This document shows, piece after piece, positions 1-7,415 of a DNA stretch of 64,000 bases (the first letter of the stretch is position 1; each line of letters starts with the position of its first letter). Both the position numbers and the translations under genes were made by a program. Below the pieces are notes generated by a model that worked only from the letters and a program-made list of their open reading frames with translations, ran no database searches and was not told the origin of the DNA. Source of the DNA: Burkholderia cenocepacia (GTDB taxonomy: Bacteria; Pseudomonadota; Gammaproteobacteria; Burkholderiales; Burkholderiaceae); the NCBI RefSeq assembly GCF_014211915.1, contig NZ_CP060039.1, forward strand, positions 2,914,001-2,978,000. The letters run 5' to 3'.

Positions 1-1012
1 GCCCCGGATAGACCCAGCCGTACGCGTGGCCGCCGACCTTCTGATACACCGGACAATGGTTCATGCAGGCGCCGCAGCGGATGCAGCGCAGCATCTCCTG
101 GAATTCGCCGCCGATCAGGCCGGTGCGGCCGCCGTCGACGAGCACCACGTAGTTGTGCTCGGGGCCGTCTTCGTCGCCCGGCCCGCGCGGCCCGGTCAGC
201 AGCGAGAAATAGTTCGACGTCTTCTGCCCGGTCGCGGAACGCGGCAGCAGGCGCATCGCGGTCGCGAGATCCTCGAGGGTCGGCAGCACCTTCTCGATGC
301 CGGTCACCGCGACATGCACGCGCGGCATCACCGTGCACATCCCCTCGTTCCCTTCGTTCGTCACGATCGCGACCGAGCCCGTCTCGGCAATCACGAAGTT
401 GCCGCCCGTCACGCCCATGTCGGCCGACATGAAATGCGGGCGCAGCACCTCGCGCGCCTCGCGCGTCATGTCCGGAATCTCGGTGAGCCGCTCGCGCTGG
501 TGCGTGCGTGCGAACAGGTCGGCGATCTCGTCCTTGTCCTTGTGCACGACGGGCGCGATGATGTGGCTCGGCGGCTCGTTGTCGTTGATCTGCAGGATGT
601 ATTCGCCGAGGTCCGTCTCGATCGACTGCACGCCCATCTCCGCGAGCACCGCATTCAGGCGCATTTCCTCGGACACCATCGACTTGGTCTTGATGACCTT
701 CTTCACGTCGTGCCGGCGCGCGATGTCGGCCACGAGCCGCGCGGCGTCCGCGGTCGTTTCCGCGAACAGCACCGTCGTGCCGCGCCGCGTCGCCTCGCGC
801 TCGAATGCCTCGAGCCACACGTCGAGATGCTCCAGCGCGCGGTTGCGGCGCGCCTTGAGCGCGGCGCGCGTGGCCGGGAAGTCGATCAGGGTCATCGCGT
901 CGGCGCGCGCGGACACGAACTTCGTCGACAGCTTCTTCAGGTTCTGCTGCAGGCGCTGGTCGGCCAGCTTCTGGCCGGCGCGCGCCTTGAAATGCATCGA
1001 TTGGACTTGCAT
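1..1012 (-). CDS. lutB: LutB-type iron-sulfur lactate oxidation protein (partial)
   Basis: Iron-sulfur subunit of the LutABC L-lactate oxidation system, which converts lactate to pyruvate in the cytoplasm. About 337 residues are visible and the frame stays open to base 1, so the C-terminus lies outside the window. The body contains MGVTGGNFVIAETGS and GNEGMCTVMPRVH, as in the LUD domain of LutB. It is followed near the left edge by a ferredoxin-like cluster motif, CIRCGACMNHCPVY. The start chosen is ATG at 1012 (MQVQSMHFKARAGQKLADQ), 35 bases after the lutA stop, so the two are probably cotranscribed. lutC would be expected just beyond the left edge. Family assignment is firm; the lactate role is inferred from pairing with lutA. 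Confidence 0.9.
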   Translation of the reverse strand, partial: MQVQSMHFKARAGQKLADQRLQQNLKKLSTKFVSARADAMTLIDFPATRAALKARRNRALEHLDVWLEAFEREATRRGTTVLFAETTADAARLVADIARRHDVKKVIKTKSMVSEEMRLNAVLAEMGVQSIETDLGEYILQINDNEPPSHIIAPVVHKDKDEIADLFARTHQRERLTEIPDMTREAREVLRPHFMSADMGVTGGNFVIAETGSVAIVTNEGNEGMCTVMPRVHVAVTGIEKVLPTLEDLATAMRLLPRSATGQKTSNYFSLLTGPRGPGDEDGPEHNYVVLVDGGRTGLIGGEFQEMLRCIRCGACMNHCPVYQKVGGHAYGWVYPG

Positions 1013-1047
1013 CGCGGTATCGGGGGAAAAGTGAGCGGAACCGGGCG

Positions 1048-1770
1048 TCAGACGTCGCCCGCCAGCACCTGCGCGACGTGCAGCACGCGCGTGTCGCGGT
1101 CGCCGGTGCGGCGCAACCGCCCTTCGATGTTCAGCATGCAGCCGAGATCGCCGAGCACGACGGTACCCGCGCCCGACGCGCGCACGTTCGCGCATTTCTC
1201 GTCCGCGATGGCCGCCGAGATGTCGCCGTATTTCACCGAGAACGTGCCGCCGAAGCCGCAACAGTGCTCGCAGTCCTTCATCTCGGTCACCGCGACGCCG
1301 CGCTGCGCGAGCAGCGCACGCGGCTGCGCCTTCACGCCGAGCTCGCGCAGGCCCGAGCACGAATCGTGATAGGTGACCGGGCCGGTGAATTCGCCCGGCG
1401 CGAGCGACACCTTCGCGACGTTCGCGAGAAAATCGGTCAATTCGTGGACTTTCTGCTGGAACCGCGTGTAACGCCCCATCAGTTCGGGATCGTCGCGGAA
1501 CAGGTCGCCGTAGTGCGCGCGGATCATCCCGCCGCACGAACCCGACGGCGCGACGACGTAATCGAACTGCTCGAACTCGCGCAGCGTCTTTTCCGCGAGA
1601 TCGCGCGCGAGCGCGCGGTCGCCCGAGTTGTAGGCCGGCTGGCCGCAGCAGGTCTGCGCGGGCGGCACGATCACTTCATAGCCGGCGTCGCGAATCAGCT
1701 TGAGCGCCGAAAAGCCGATTTCGGGGCGCATCAGGTCGACCAGGCAGGTCACGAACAAACCGACTCGCAT
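1048..1770 (-). CDS. lutA: LutA-type (Fe-S)-binding subunit of lactate utilisation
   Basis: A 240-residue protein of the CCG-domain family, normal length for LutA. Two cysteine-rich modules are visible: CCGQPAYNSGD near residue 42 and CEHCCGFGGTF near residue 173, with SGSCGG and SCSGLRELG as the intervening cysteine sites. The product works with LutB and LutC to oxidise L-lactate to pyruvate. The start ATG at 1770 has a clear AAGGAG ribosome-binding site, and a good promoter lies 28-56 bases upstream. The gene is first in the lut operon and divergent from an IclR regulator, a usual arrangement for a carbon-source-responsive operon. The near-identical family GlcF/GlpC is less likely because those are longer. 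Confidence 0.9.
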   Translation of the reverse strand: MRVGLFVTCLVDLMRPEIGFSALKLIRDAGYEVIVPPAQTCCGQPAYNSGDRALARDLAEKTLREFEQFDYVVAPSGSCGGMIRAHYGDLFRDDPELMGRYTRFQQKVHELTDFLANVAKVSLAPGEFTGPVTYHDSCSGLRELGVKAQPRALLAQRGVAVTEMKDCEHCCGFGGTFSVKYGDISAAIADEKCANVRASGAGTVVLGDLGCMLNIEGRLRRTGDRDTRVLHVAQVLAGDV

Positions 1771-1797
1771 ACGTGCTCCTTCGAGAAAACGGCTCTC

Positions 1798-1826
1798 ATT
1801 ATCCGACGTTTGGCTGGCAAGACCAA
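1798..1826 (-). promoter_or_regulatory. predicted sigma-70 promoter of lutAB
   Basis: On the minus strand TTGGTC (1821-1826) is separated by exactly 17 bases from GATAAT (1798-1803). Transcription would start near 1791 and give a leader of about 20 bases containing the lutA ribosome-binding site. Prediction from consensus match only. Confidence 0.6.
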
Positions 1827-1953
1827 CGCCGGCCCGTGCGCAAGCCCGCGGTACGCGAAACGAGGACTTCCTCGAACGGCGTTCGCTTTTTTCACGATAC
1901 GAGATACAATCGTTCCAACACCGCTTGACGCGTCAACCGATTCCTCCCCCGAC

Positions 1954-2763
1954 ATGAGCCAACCCACCCCGGATTCAAAAACGTCGATCCAGGTGATCGA
2001 ACGCATGATGCGGTTGCTGGACGCGCTCGCCGCGCACAGTGACCCTGTCAGCCTGAAGGAACTTGCGCAGCGCACGGAGCTGCACCCGTCGACCGCGCAC
2101 CGCATCCTCAACGACATGGTGACCTGCCGCCTCGTCGACCGCTCCGATCCCGGCACCTACCGCCTCGGCATGCGACTGCTCGAGCTCGGCAACCTCGTGA
2201 AGGCACGCCTGTCGGTGCGCGACGCGGCGCTGATGCCGATGCGCGAGCTGCACCGTCTCACCGGGCAGACCGTGAACCTGTCGGTGCGCCAGGGCGACGA
2301 GATCGTCTATATCGAGCGCGCGTACTCGGAGCGCTCGGGAATGCAGGTCGTCCGCGCGATCGGCGGCCGCGCGCCGCTGCACCTCACGTCGGTCGGCAAG
2401 CTGTTCCTCGCGGCCGACGAAACGTCGCGGGTGCGGGCCTATGCGACGCGCACCGGGCTGTCCGGCCATACGCAAAACAGCATCACCGATATCGCGAAGC
2501 TCGAGCGCGAGCTGACGATCGTCCGCCAGCAATCGTGCGCGCGCGACAACGAGGAGCTCGAACTCGGCGTGCGCTGCATCGCGGCCGGCATCTACGACGA
2601 TTCGGGCAAGCTCGTCGCGGGCCTGTCGTTGTCGGCGCCGGCCGACCGCCTGCAGGACGCGTGGCTCGGCCAGTTGAGCCGGACGGCGCTCACCATCTCG
2701 GAATCGCTCGGCTACCGGCCGGCGCCCGAGAAGAACGTGGACGGGTTGCAGCGGCAGGCGTGA
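1954..2763 (+). CDS. IclR-family transcriptional regulator
   Basis: A 269-residue IclR-type regulator. The N-terminal winged helix-turn-helix (about residues 10-65) contains SLKELAQRTELHPSTAHRIL, and the C-terminal ligand-binding IclR domain includes APLHLTSVGKLFLA and ELELGVRCIAAGIYD. Start ATG 1954 (MSQPTPDSKTSIQV) is chosen because the longer open frame upstream reads as non-homologous arginine-rich sequence antisense to lutA. It is divergent from lutAB across 183 bases, which suggests that it regulates the lactate genes; that target is an inference from position. A TACAAT box at 1905-1910 could be its -10 element. The gene is followed directly by a strong terminator. Confidence 0.9.
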   Translation: MSQPTPDSKTSIQVIERMMRLLDALAAHSDPVSLKELAQRTELHPSTAHRILNDMVTCRLVDRSDPGTYRLGMRLLELGNLVKARLSVRDAALMPMRELHRLTGQTVNLSVRQGDEIVYIERAYSERSGMQVVRAIGGRAPLHLTSVGKLFLAADETSRVRAYATRTGLSGHTQNSITDIAKLERELTIVRQQSCARDNEELELGVRCIAAGIYDDSGKLVAGLSLSAPADRLQDAWLGQLSRTALTISESLGYRPAPEKNVDGLQRQA

Positions 2764-2805
2764 GCCGCGCCGTCGGCCCCGATTCCGGTTTCGCCGGATA
2801 AAAAA

Positions 2806-2829
2806 AGCCCCGCGATTGCGGGGCTTTTT
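2806..2829 (+). terminator. intrinsic terminator after the iclR-type gene
   Basis: Perfect 8-bp stem AGCCCCGC/GCGGGGCT with a GATT loop, preceded by an A-run and followed by TTTTT. The A-run means it can also act on the opposite strand for the endopeptidase gene ending at 2875. Confidence 0.9.
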
Positions 2830-2874
2830 CGTTGCAGCGACCGGTGCGGTACGGCGGCGAACCGCCGCACACGA

Positions 2875-4041
2875 TCAGGTGCCGCCGGCCGGCGTGTTGG
2901 CCGCCGTCAGACGCTCGCCGCCGCCGGCATCGAGCCAGTTGCGCAGGCGCGAGGCGTCGGCGAAGCGCGAGTACTTGCCGAACGAATCGAGCAGCACCAT
3001 CACCATCGGCCGGCCATGGATCGTCGCCTGCATCACGAGGCATTCGCCCGCTTCGTTGATGAAGCCCGTCTTCTGCAGGCCGATGTCCCAGGAGCCGTTG
3101 CCGCGGATCAGCGCGTTGGTGCTGTTGTAGACCAGGTTGCGCTTGCCCGTGTACACCTCGTAGGTGCGATCGGTCGAGAACTGGCGGATCATCGGGTACT
3201 GGTACGCCGCATTGACCATCTTCACGAGGTCGCGCGCGCTCGACACGTTCGAGCTCGACAGGCCGGTCGAATTCTCGAAGTGCGTATCGGTCATGCCGAG
3301 CGCCTTCGCCTTCGCGTTCATCGCCGCGATGAACGCCGGACGGCCGCCCGGGTAGTAACGCGACAGCGCGGCCGCCGCACGGTTTTCCGATGCCATCAGC
3401 GCGATGTGCAGCATGTCCTCGCGCGACAGCACCGAGCCGACCGACAGGCGCGAGCCCGTGCCCTTCTCGTAGTCGCGGTCTTCGTCGGTGACTTCGAGCT
3501 GGTCGGTCATCGGCGACTTCGCGTCGAGCACGACCATGGCCGTCATCAGCTTCGAGATCGACGCGATCGGCACGACCGCGTGCGAGTTCTTGTCGAACAG
3601 CGGCTCGCCGGAATTCTGGTCGACGACGTACGCGACGCTGGAGCGCAGCGCGAGCGCGTCGGGCGTGTCGTGCAGGCCGAACGCCTGGCCGACCGTCGGA
3701 CGGCGCGGCTGGAACGCGACCTTGCGCACCGCGCCGCGATGGCCGCCGTGCACGTTGCTCGCCGCGAGCGTCACGCGCTTGCGTGACGCTTTCGCGCGCG
3801 GCGCATCGGCCGCGGCGACCTTGGCGGATTTATCGGTGGTCGCCCTGGCCGACTTCTTCTTCGCTGACGAAGCAGGAGCAACGGCCTTTTTCTTGGCGGC
3901 TTGGGTCTTCGCAGTGGCGGCGAAGGCGTCGGCAGGCGTGACGAACGCGGTGGTCGCCAGCAACGCGACTGCGACCGACACAGCGGTGCCGAGCGTCATG
4001 CTCTGCAACAATCTGCGCGGTGAAAACGATTCGGCTTTCAT
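2875..4041 (-). CDS. pbpG: D-alanyl-D-alanine endopeptidase, PBP7 type (peptidase S11)
   Basis: A 388-residue penicillin-binding endopeptidase that cleaves DD-crosslinks in periplasmic peptidoglycan. A signal peptide or anchor spans about residues 10-40. Residues 41-90 form a Lys/Ala-rich linker resembling histone H1. The catalytic S11 domain follows, with SISK (S161, K164), a SEN triad (SENRAAAAL) and KTGFINEAG. The start is ATG at 4041, not the upstream TTG at 4077, because a predicted promoter has its -10 box at 4077-4082 and would start transcription near 4069. The basic linker is longer than in E. coli PbpG and may bind teichoic- or glycan-type polymers; that is speculation. DacA-type carboxypeptidases are the alternative, but their C-terminal domain is absent. 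Confidence 0.87.
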   Translation of the reverse strand: MKAESFSPRRLLQSMTLGTAVSVAVALLATTAFVTPADAFAATAKTQAAKKKAVAPASSAKKKSARATTDKSAKVAAADAPRAKASRKRVTLAASNVHGGHRGAVRKVAFQPRRPTVGQAFGLHDTPDALALRSSVAYVVDQNSGEPLFDKNSHAVVPIASISKLMTAMVVLDAKSPMTDQLEVTDEDRDYEKGTGSRLSVGSVLSREDMLHIALMASENRAAAALSRYYPGGRPAFIAAMNAKAKALGMTDTHFENSTGLSSSNVSSARDLVKMVNAAYQYPMIRQFSTDRTYEVYTGKRNLVYNSTNALIRGNGSWDIGLQKTGFINEAGECLVMQATIHGRPMVMVLLDSFGKYSRFADASRLRNWLDAGGGERLTAANTPAGGT

Positions 4042-4076
4042 TGGGGTCTGGACAAAGCGGGCGGGAGGTTTCCGCA

Positions 4077-4105
4077 AGTGTAGTTAAAGCTGAAAAAAAG
4101 AGCAA
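4077..4105 (-). promoter_or_regulatory. predicted promoter of the PBP7-type gene
   Basis: Minus-strand TTGCTC (4100-4105), a 17-base spacer, then TACACT (4077-4082). It supports the ATG at 4041 as the true start because the alternative TTG start at 4077 would fall inside the -10 box. Confidence 0.5.
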
Positions 4106-4527
4106 TATTAGGCACTTACCGATCGTCTTTAAACCGGAATGTAAGAGTCGGCCAACCTCCGGCCAATCGACCCTTCCGATCCCATCGAAAAAATCGATGA
4201 GATGCACTGCCCGACAGCGCCCGTCTCCCGATTACCGCACGGTTAATTGAGATAACGTCACTTCGGAGGCGATTTAAAGCGGGGAAAGTACGTATCCGGT
4301 GCTCGGCGTGCCACAGGCGGCGGCACGTCGCCACGGCACGCGCATCGAAACAGCGCGTTTTTCGACAGGAACAGAAGGATAACGTTCCATGGGCCTGTCA
4401 GGTTTACCTGTGCATGATCATGGTGCGGCGCGTTTGCCCCGCCACCGTGCGCACCATGTGGGAACAAGCCTGAAACCGATTCCGAACGACCGCGATAACT
4501 CGTTGTTTTATCGATAATTTGTCGCGA
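4106..4527. other. intergenic stretch with two adjacent palindromes
   Basis: No convincing gene; the short open frames here lack ribosome-binding sites and family features. It contains CAGGTTTACCTG (4399-4410), a perfect 12-bp palindrome, and CATGATCATG (4413-4422), a 10-bp palindrome, about 130-150 bases upstream of the phaP promoter. They could be regulator sites, but nothing else supports that. Confidence 0.4.
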
Positions 4528-4601
4528 TTGTGCAACGCACAAAAAGTGCTTGACATCCGTGCTCTCTGCCCTAAAATAGGCCTCATTGCTGCGTTGCACA
4601 A
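4528..4601 (+). promoter_or_regulatory. phaP promoter bracketed by an inverted repeat (PhaR-like operators)
   Basis: A near-consensus promoter is present: TTGACA (4550-4555), 16 bases, TAAAAT (4572-4577). The 12-mer TTGTGCAACGCA occurs at 4528-4539 just upstream of the -35 box. Its exact reverse complement occurs at 4590-4601, just past the expected transcription start near 4584. Two identical half-sites flanking a phasin promoter fit the known logic of PhaR, a repressor that binds phasin promoters and is displaced by PHB. The promoter is seen directly; the regulator is inferred. Confidence 0.7.
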
Positions 4602-4677
4602 AGCACGCGGCGCCGAAGTTCCCCAGCGTAGTGCCCTTTATTCTGCGATCGACGCGATCGCTTTTCAGGAGCCTGAC

Positions 4678-5243
4678 ATGTCCTTGCTGACCCCGAGCAA
4701 ATCGCCGCCGCCCAGAAAGCCAACCTCGAAAGCCTGTTCGGTCTGACGACCAAGGCATTCGAAGGCGTCGAAAAGCTGATCGAACTCAACCTGCAGGTCG
4801 TGAAGTCGACGCTGACCGAGAGCCAGGAAAACGCGCAGCGCCTGCTGTCGGTGAAGGACGCGCAGGAACTGATCGCGCTGCAAGCGAGCCTGTCGCAGCC
4901 GGTCGCGGAAAAGGTGCTGTCGTACGGTCGTCACCTGTACGAAATCGCATCGTCGACGCAAGCCGAGTTCGCGAAGGTCGCCGAAGCGCAATTCGAAGAG
5001 CAGAACAAGAAGGTCCAGGCGCTCGTCGACAACGTCGCGAAGAACGCCCCGGCCGGTTCGGAAACGGCCGTCGCCGCACTGAAGTCGGCGCTGAACGCTG
5101 CGAACACCACGTACGAAACGGTTCAGAAGGCCACGAAGCAAGCAGTGGAAATCGCTGAAACGAACTTCAACGCCGCTGCTGCCGTCGCAACGAAGGCTGC
5201 CACCGCCGCTGCCGCACGTCGTTCGAGCAAGCCGGCCGCGTAA
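4678..5243 (+). pseudogene. phaP: phasin (PHB granule protein), broken by one missing base
   Basis: Phasin of the Phasin_2 family, an amphipathic helical protein coating polyhydroxybutyrate granules. Translation should begin at ATG 4678, which has a fine AGGAG ribosome-binding site at 4667-4671. After MSLLTP the frame is lost and reaches a stop at about 4744. The -1 frame continues from 4695 with [20 protein letters not shown] and runs open to 5243, ending in an Ala/Arg-rich tail (RRSSKPAA). Adding one C to the CCCC run at 4691-4694 restores a 188-residue protein, the usual size. The only start left in the downstream frame is GTG 4800, which has no ribosome-binding site and loses the conserved N-terminus. 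I think it is an intact gene with a sequencing deletion, though a true frameshift is possible. Confidence 0.85.
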
Positions 5244-5263
5244 GCGTCCCCTGCTCCTGAAAG

Positions 5264-5287
5264 AGCCGCGCCCAGCGCGGCTTTTTC
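5264..5287 (+). terminator. phaP terminator
   Basis: Perfect 8-bp stem AGCCGCGC/GCGCGGCT with a three-base loop, followed by a TTTTT tract, about 20 bases after the phaP stop. Confidence 0.9.
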
Positions 5288-5359
5288 GTTTCTGGCGCCG
5301 GAATGCGCGCGAGCGGCAACTGCCCGCCACATTCGAGCCTGTCACGCGCCACGCAAAAG

Positions 5360-5399
5360 AAAACGCCGCCGCCCGGATTCCCCGGGGCGGCGGCGTTTT
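5360..5399 (-). terminator. terminator of the pyruvate dehydrogenase genes
   Basis: A 15-bp perfect stem (5360-5374 with 5385-5399) closes a 10-base loop, and on the minus strand it runs into TTTTCTTTT. It lies about 40 bases after the lpdA stop and separates convergent phaP and lpdA. Confidence 0.9.
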
Positions 5400-5436
5400 G
5401 TCATGGCCGACCCTTCGGCCGGCCGTGCCGGTCGCG

Positions 5437-7209
5437 TTACTTCTTGCGCTGCGGCGGCAGGTCCGTGCAGACGCCTTCGTACAGCTCGGCGGCCATGCCG
5501 ACCGATTCGCCGAGCGTCGGGTGCGGATGGATCGTCTTGCCGATGTCTTCCGCGTCCGCGCCCATCTCGACCGCGAGGCACACTTCGCTGATCAGGTCGC
5601 CCGCGTTCAGGCCGACGATCGCGCCGCCGATCACGCGATGGGTTTCCTCGTCGAAGATCAGCTTCGTAAAGCCTTCGTCGCGGCCGTTCGCGATCGCGCG
5701 GCCCGAAGCGGCCCACGGGAATACGGCCTTGCCGTACTTGATGCCTTCGGCCTTGCACTGGTCTTCGGTCTTGCCGGCCCACGCCACTTCCGGATCGGTG
5801 TAGGCCACCGACGGGATCTGCAGCGCGTCGAAGTACGCCTTCTCGCCATGCGCGGCTTCCGCTGCGACGTGGCCTTCATGCACGGCCTTGTGCGCGAGCA
5901 TCGGCTGGCCGACGATATCGCCGATCGCGAAGATGTGCGGCACGTTCGTGCGCATCTGCTTGTCGACGTCGATGAAGCCGCGGTCGGTGACCGCGACGCC
6001 GGCCTTGTCGGCACCGATCTTCTTGCCGTTCGGGCTGCGGCCCACCGCGACGAGCACGAGGTCGTAGCGCTGCGCTTCCGCTGGCGCCTTCTCGCCCTCG
6101 AACTTCACGTAGATGCCGTCTTCCTTCGCTTCCGCGCCGACCGTCTTGGTCTTCAGCATCACGTTGCCGAAGCGCTTCGCGTTGTACTTTTCCCAGACCT
6201 TCACGAGATCGCGGTCGGCACCCATCATCAGGCCGTCCATCATTTCGACGACGTCGATCTCGGCGCCGAGCGTCGAGTACACCGTGGCCATTTCGAGGCC
6301 GATGATGCCGCCGCCGATCACCAGCATGCGCTTGGGCAACTGGCGCAGTTCGAGCGCGCCCGTCGAATCGACGACGCGCGGGTCTTCCGGCATGAACGGC
6401 AGCTTCACGGCCTGCGAGCCGGCGGCGATGATCGCCTGCTTGAACTTGACGACCTTCTTGCCGTTTTCGCCCTGCACTTCCATGTGGAACGGATCGACGA
6501 ACGCGCCGACGCCGGTCACCACTTCGACCTTGCGTGCCTTCGCCATGCCGGCGAGGCCCGTCGTCAGTTTCTTGACGACGCCGCCCTTGAAGTCGCGCAG
6601 CTTGTCGAGATCGACCTGCGGCTTGCCGAACGTGATGCCGTGCGACGCGAGCGCCGCGGCTTCCTCGACGACGAGCGACGTATGCAGCAGCGCCTTCGAC
6701 GGGATGCAACCGACGTTCAGACACACGCCGCCGAGCGTCGAATAGCGTTCGACGAGTACGGTCTTCATGCCGAGGTCGGCGGCGCGGAACGCGGCCGAGT
6801 AGCCGCCGGGGCCGGCGCCGAGCACGAGCATGTCGCACTCGATGTCGGCGGCGCCGCTGTAGCTGCCGGCTTGCGGCGCGGGCGCCGGCGCAGCGGCGGC
6901 CGGAGCCGGTGCGGCGGCTGCGGGCTTCGGCGCTTCGGGTGCTTTCGCGGGTGCGGGCGCGGCTGCGCCTGCCGAAGCTTCGACGATGGCGATGACGGTG
7001 CCTTGCGAGACTTTCTCGCCGGCTTTGACCTTGACTTCCTTGACGGTGCCGGCGACGTCGCTGGGCACTTCCATGGAGGCTTTGTCGGATTCGAGCGTGA
7101 TGAGCGTTTGCTCTTTTTCGATCACGTCGCCGGGTTTGACGTTGACTTCGATGACATCGACGCCACTGAAATCGCCGATATCCGGAACCTTGACTTCGAT
7201 GAGACTCAT
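5437..7209 (-). CDS. lpdA: dihydrolipoyl dehydrogenase (E3) with N-terminal lipoyl domain
   Basis: E3 of the pyruvate dehydrogenase complex; it re-oxidises dihydrolipoamide using FAD and NAD+. The 590 residues comprise a lipoyl domain (residues 1-77, lipoyl lysine K43 in ESDKASME), an Ala/Pro-rich linker (80-115), and the E3 core. The core has an FAD-binding [10 protein letters not shown], the redox disulfide CLNVGC (C163, C168), a NAD-binding [10 protein letters not shown], and the C-terminal dimerisation domain. A lipoyl domain fused to E3 is known in Burkholderia, Ralstonia and Neisseria PDH. Start ATG 7209 has AAGGGGAC in front; the longer upstream frame is not homologous. It is the last gene of aceE-aceF-lpdA and is separated from aceF by a palindromic repeat. 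Confidence 0.95.
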   Translation of the reverse strand: MSLIEVKVPDIGDFSGVDVIEVNVKPGDVIEKEQTLITLESDKASMEVPSDVAGTVKEVKVKAGEKVSQGTVIAIVEASAGAAAPAPAKAPEAPKPAAAAPAPAAAAPAPAPQAGSYSGAADIECDMLVLGAGPGGYSAAFRAADLGMKTVLVERYSTLGGVCLNVGCIPSKALLHTSLVVEEAAALASHGITFGKPQVDLDKLRDFKGGVVKKLTTGLAGMAKARKVEVVTGVGAFVDPFHMEVQGENGKKVVKFKQAIIAAGSQAVKLPFMPEDPRVVDSTGALELRQLPKRMLVIGGGIIGLEMATVYSTLGAEIDVVEMMDGLMMGADRDLVKVWEKYNAKRFGNVMLKTKTVGAEAKEDGIYVKFEGEKAPAEAQRYDLVLVAVGRSPNGKKIGADKAGVAVTDRGFIDVDKQMRTNVPHIFAIGDIVGQPMLAHKAVHEGHVAAEAAHGEKAYFDALQIPSVAYTDPEVAWAGKTEDQCKAEGIKYGKAVFPWAASGRAIANGRDEGFTKLIFDEETHRVIGGAIVGLNAGDLISEVCLAVEMGADAEDIGKTIHPHPTLGESVGMAAELYEGVCTDLPPQRKK

Positions 7210-7347
7210 GACTGTCCCCTTCTTGATTGACTGCAGACAGAGGGGAGGAACCCGCGAGAGAACCCAACTACGGCTACGGCCTGACAAAAGAACGTGAACC
7301 TGGGCAGAACCACCTTTGCCGTCCGCCCAAGGACGCGCCTTTCTTTT

Positions 7348-7382
7348 GGTTACTTTTCTTTGGAAGACAAAGAAAAGTGACC
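7348..7382. repeat. palindromic intergenic repeat between lpdA and aceF
   Basis: A 15-base arm, GGTTACTTTTCTTTG, faces CAAAGAAAAGTGACC across a five-base loop, with one mismatch. The AT-rich arm stands out from the surrounding GC-rich DNA. Similar REP-like hairpins are dispersed in proteobacterial genomes. It could stabilise upstream mRNA or attenuate lpdA relative to aceEF, but no second copy exists in this window to prove that it is dispersed. Confidence 0.7.
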
Positions 7383-7415
7383 GCCGCCCCGCGCAGGGGC
7401 GACGCTAATAGACCG

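Noticed and set aside
4185..4205. Small hairpin ATCGAAAAAATCGAT upstream of the endopeptidase
   Set aside because: Only a five-base stem with an A-loop and no U-tract; likely chance.
4678..4746. Programmed frameshifting as the cause of the phaP break
   Set aside because: No X-XXY-YYZ-type slippery sequence or downstream pseudoknot was seen, and phasins are not known to be expressed this way; a missing base in a C run is simpler.
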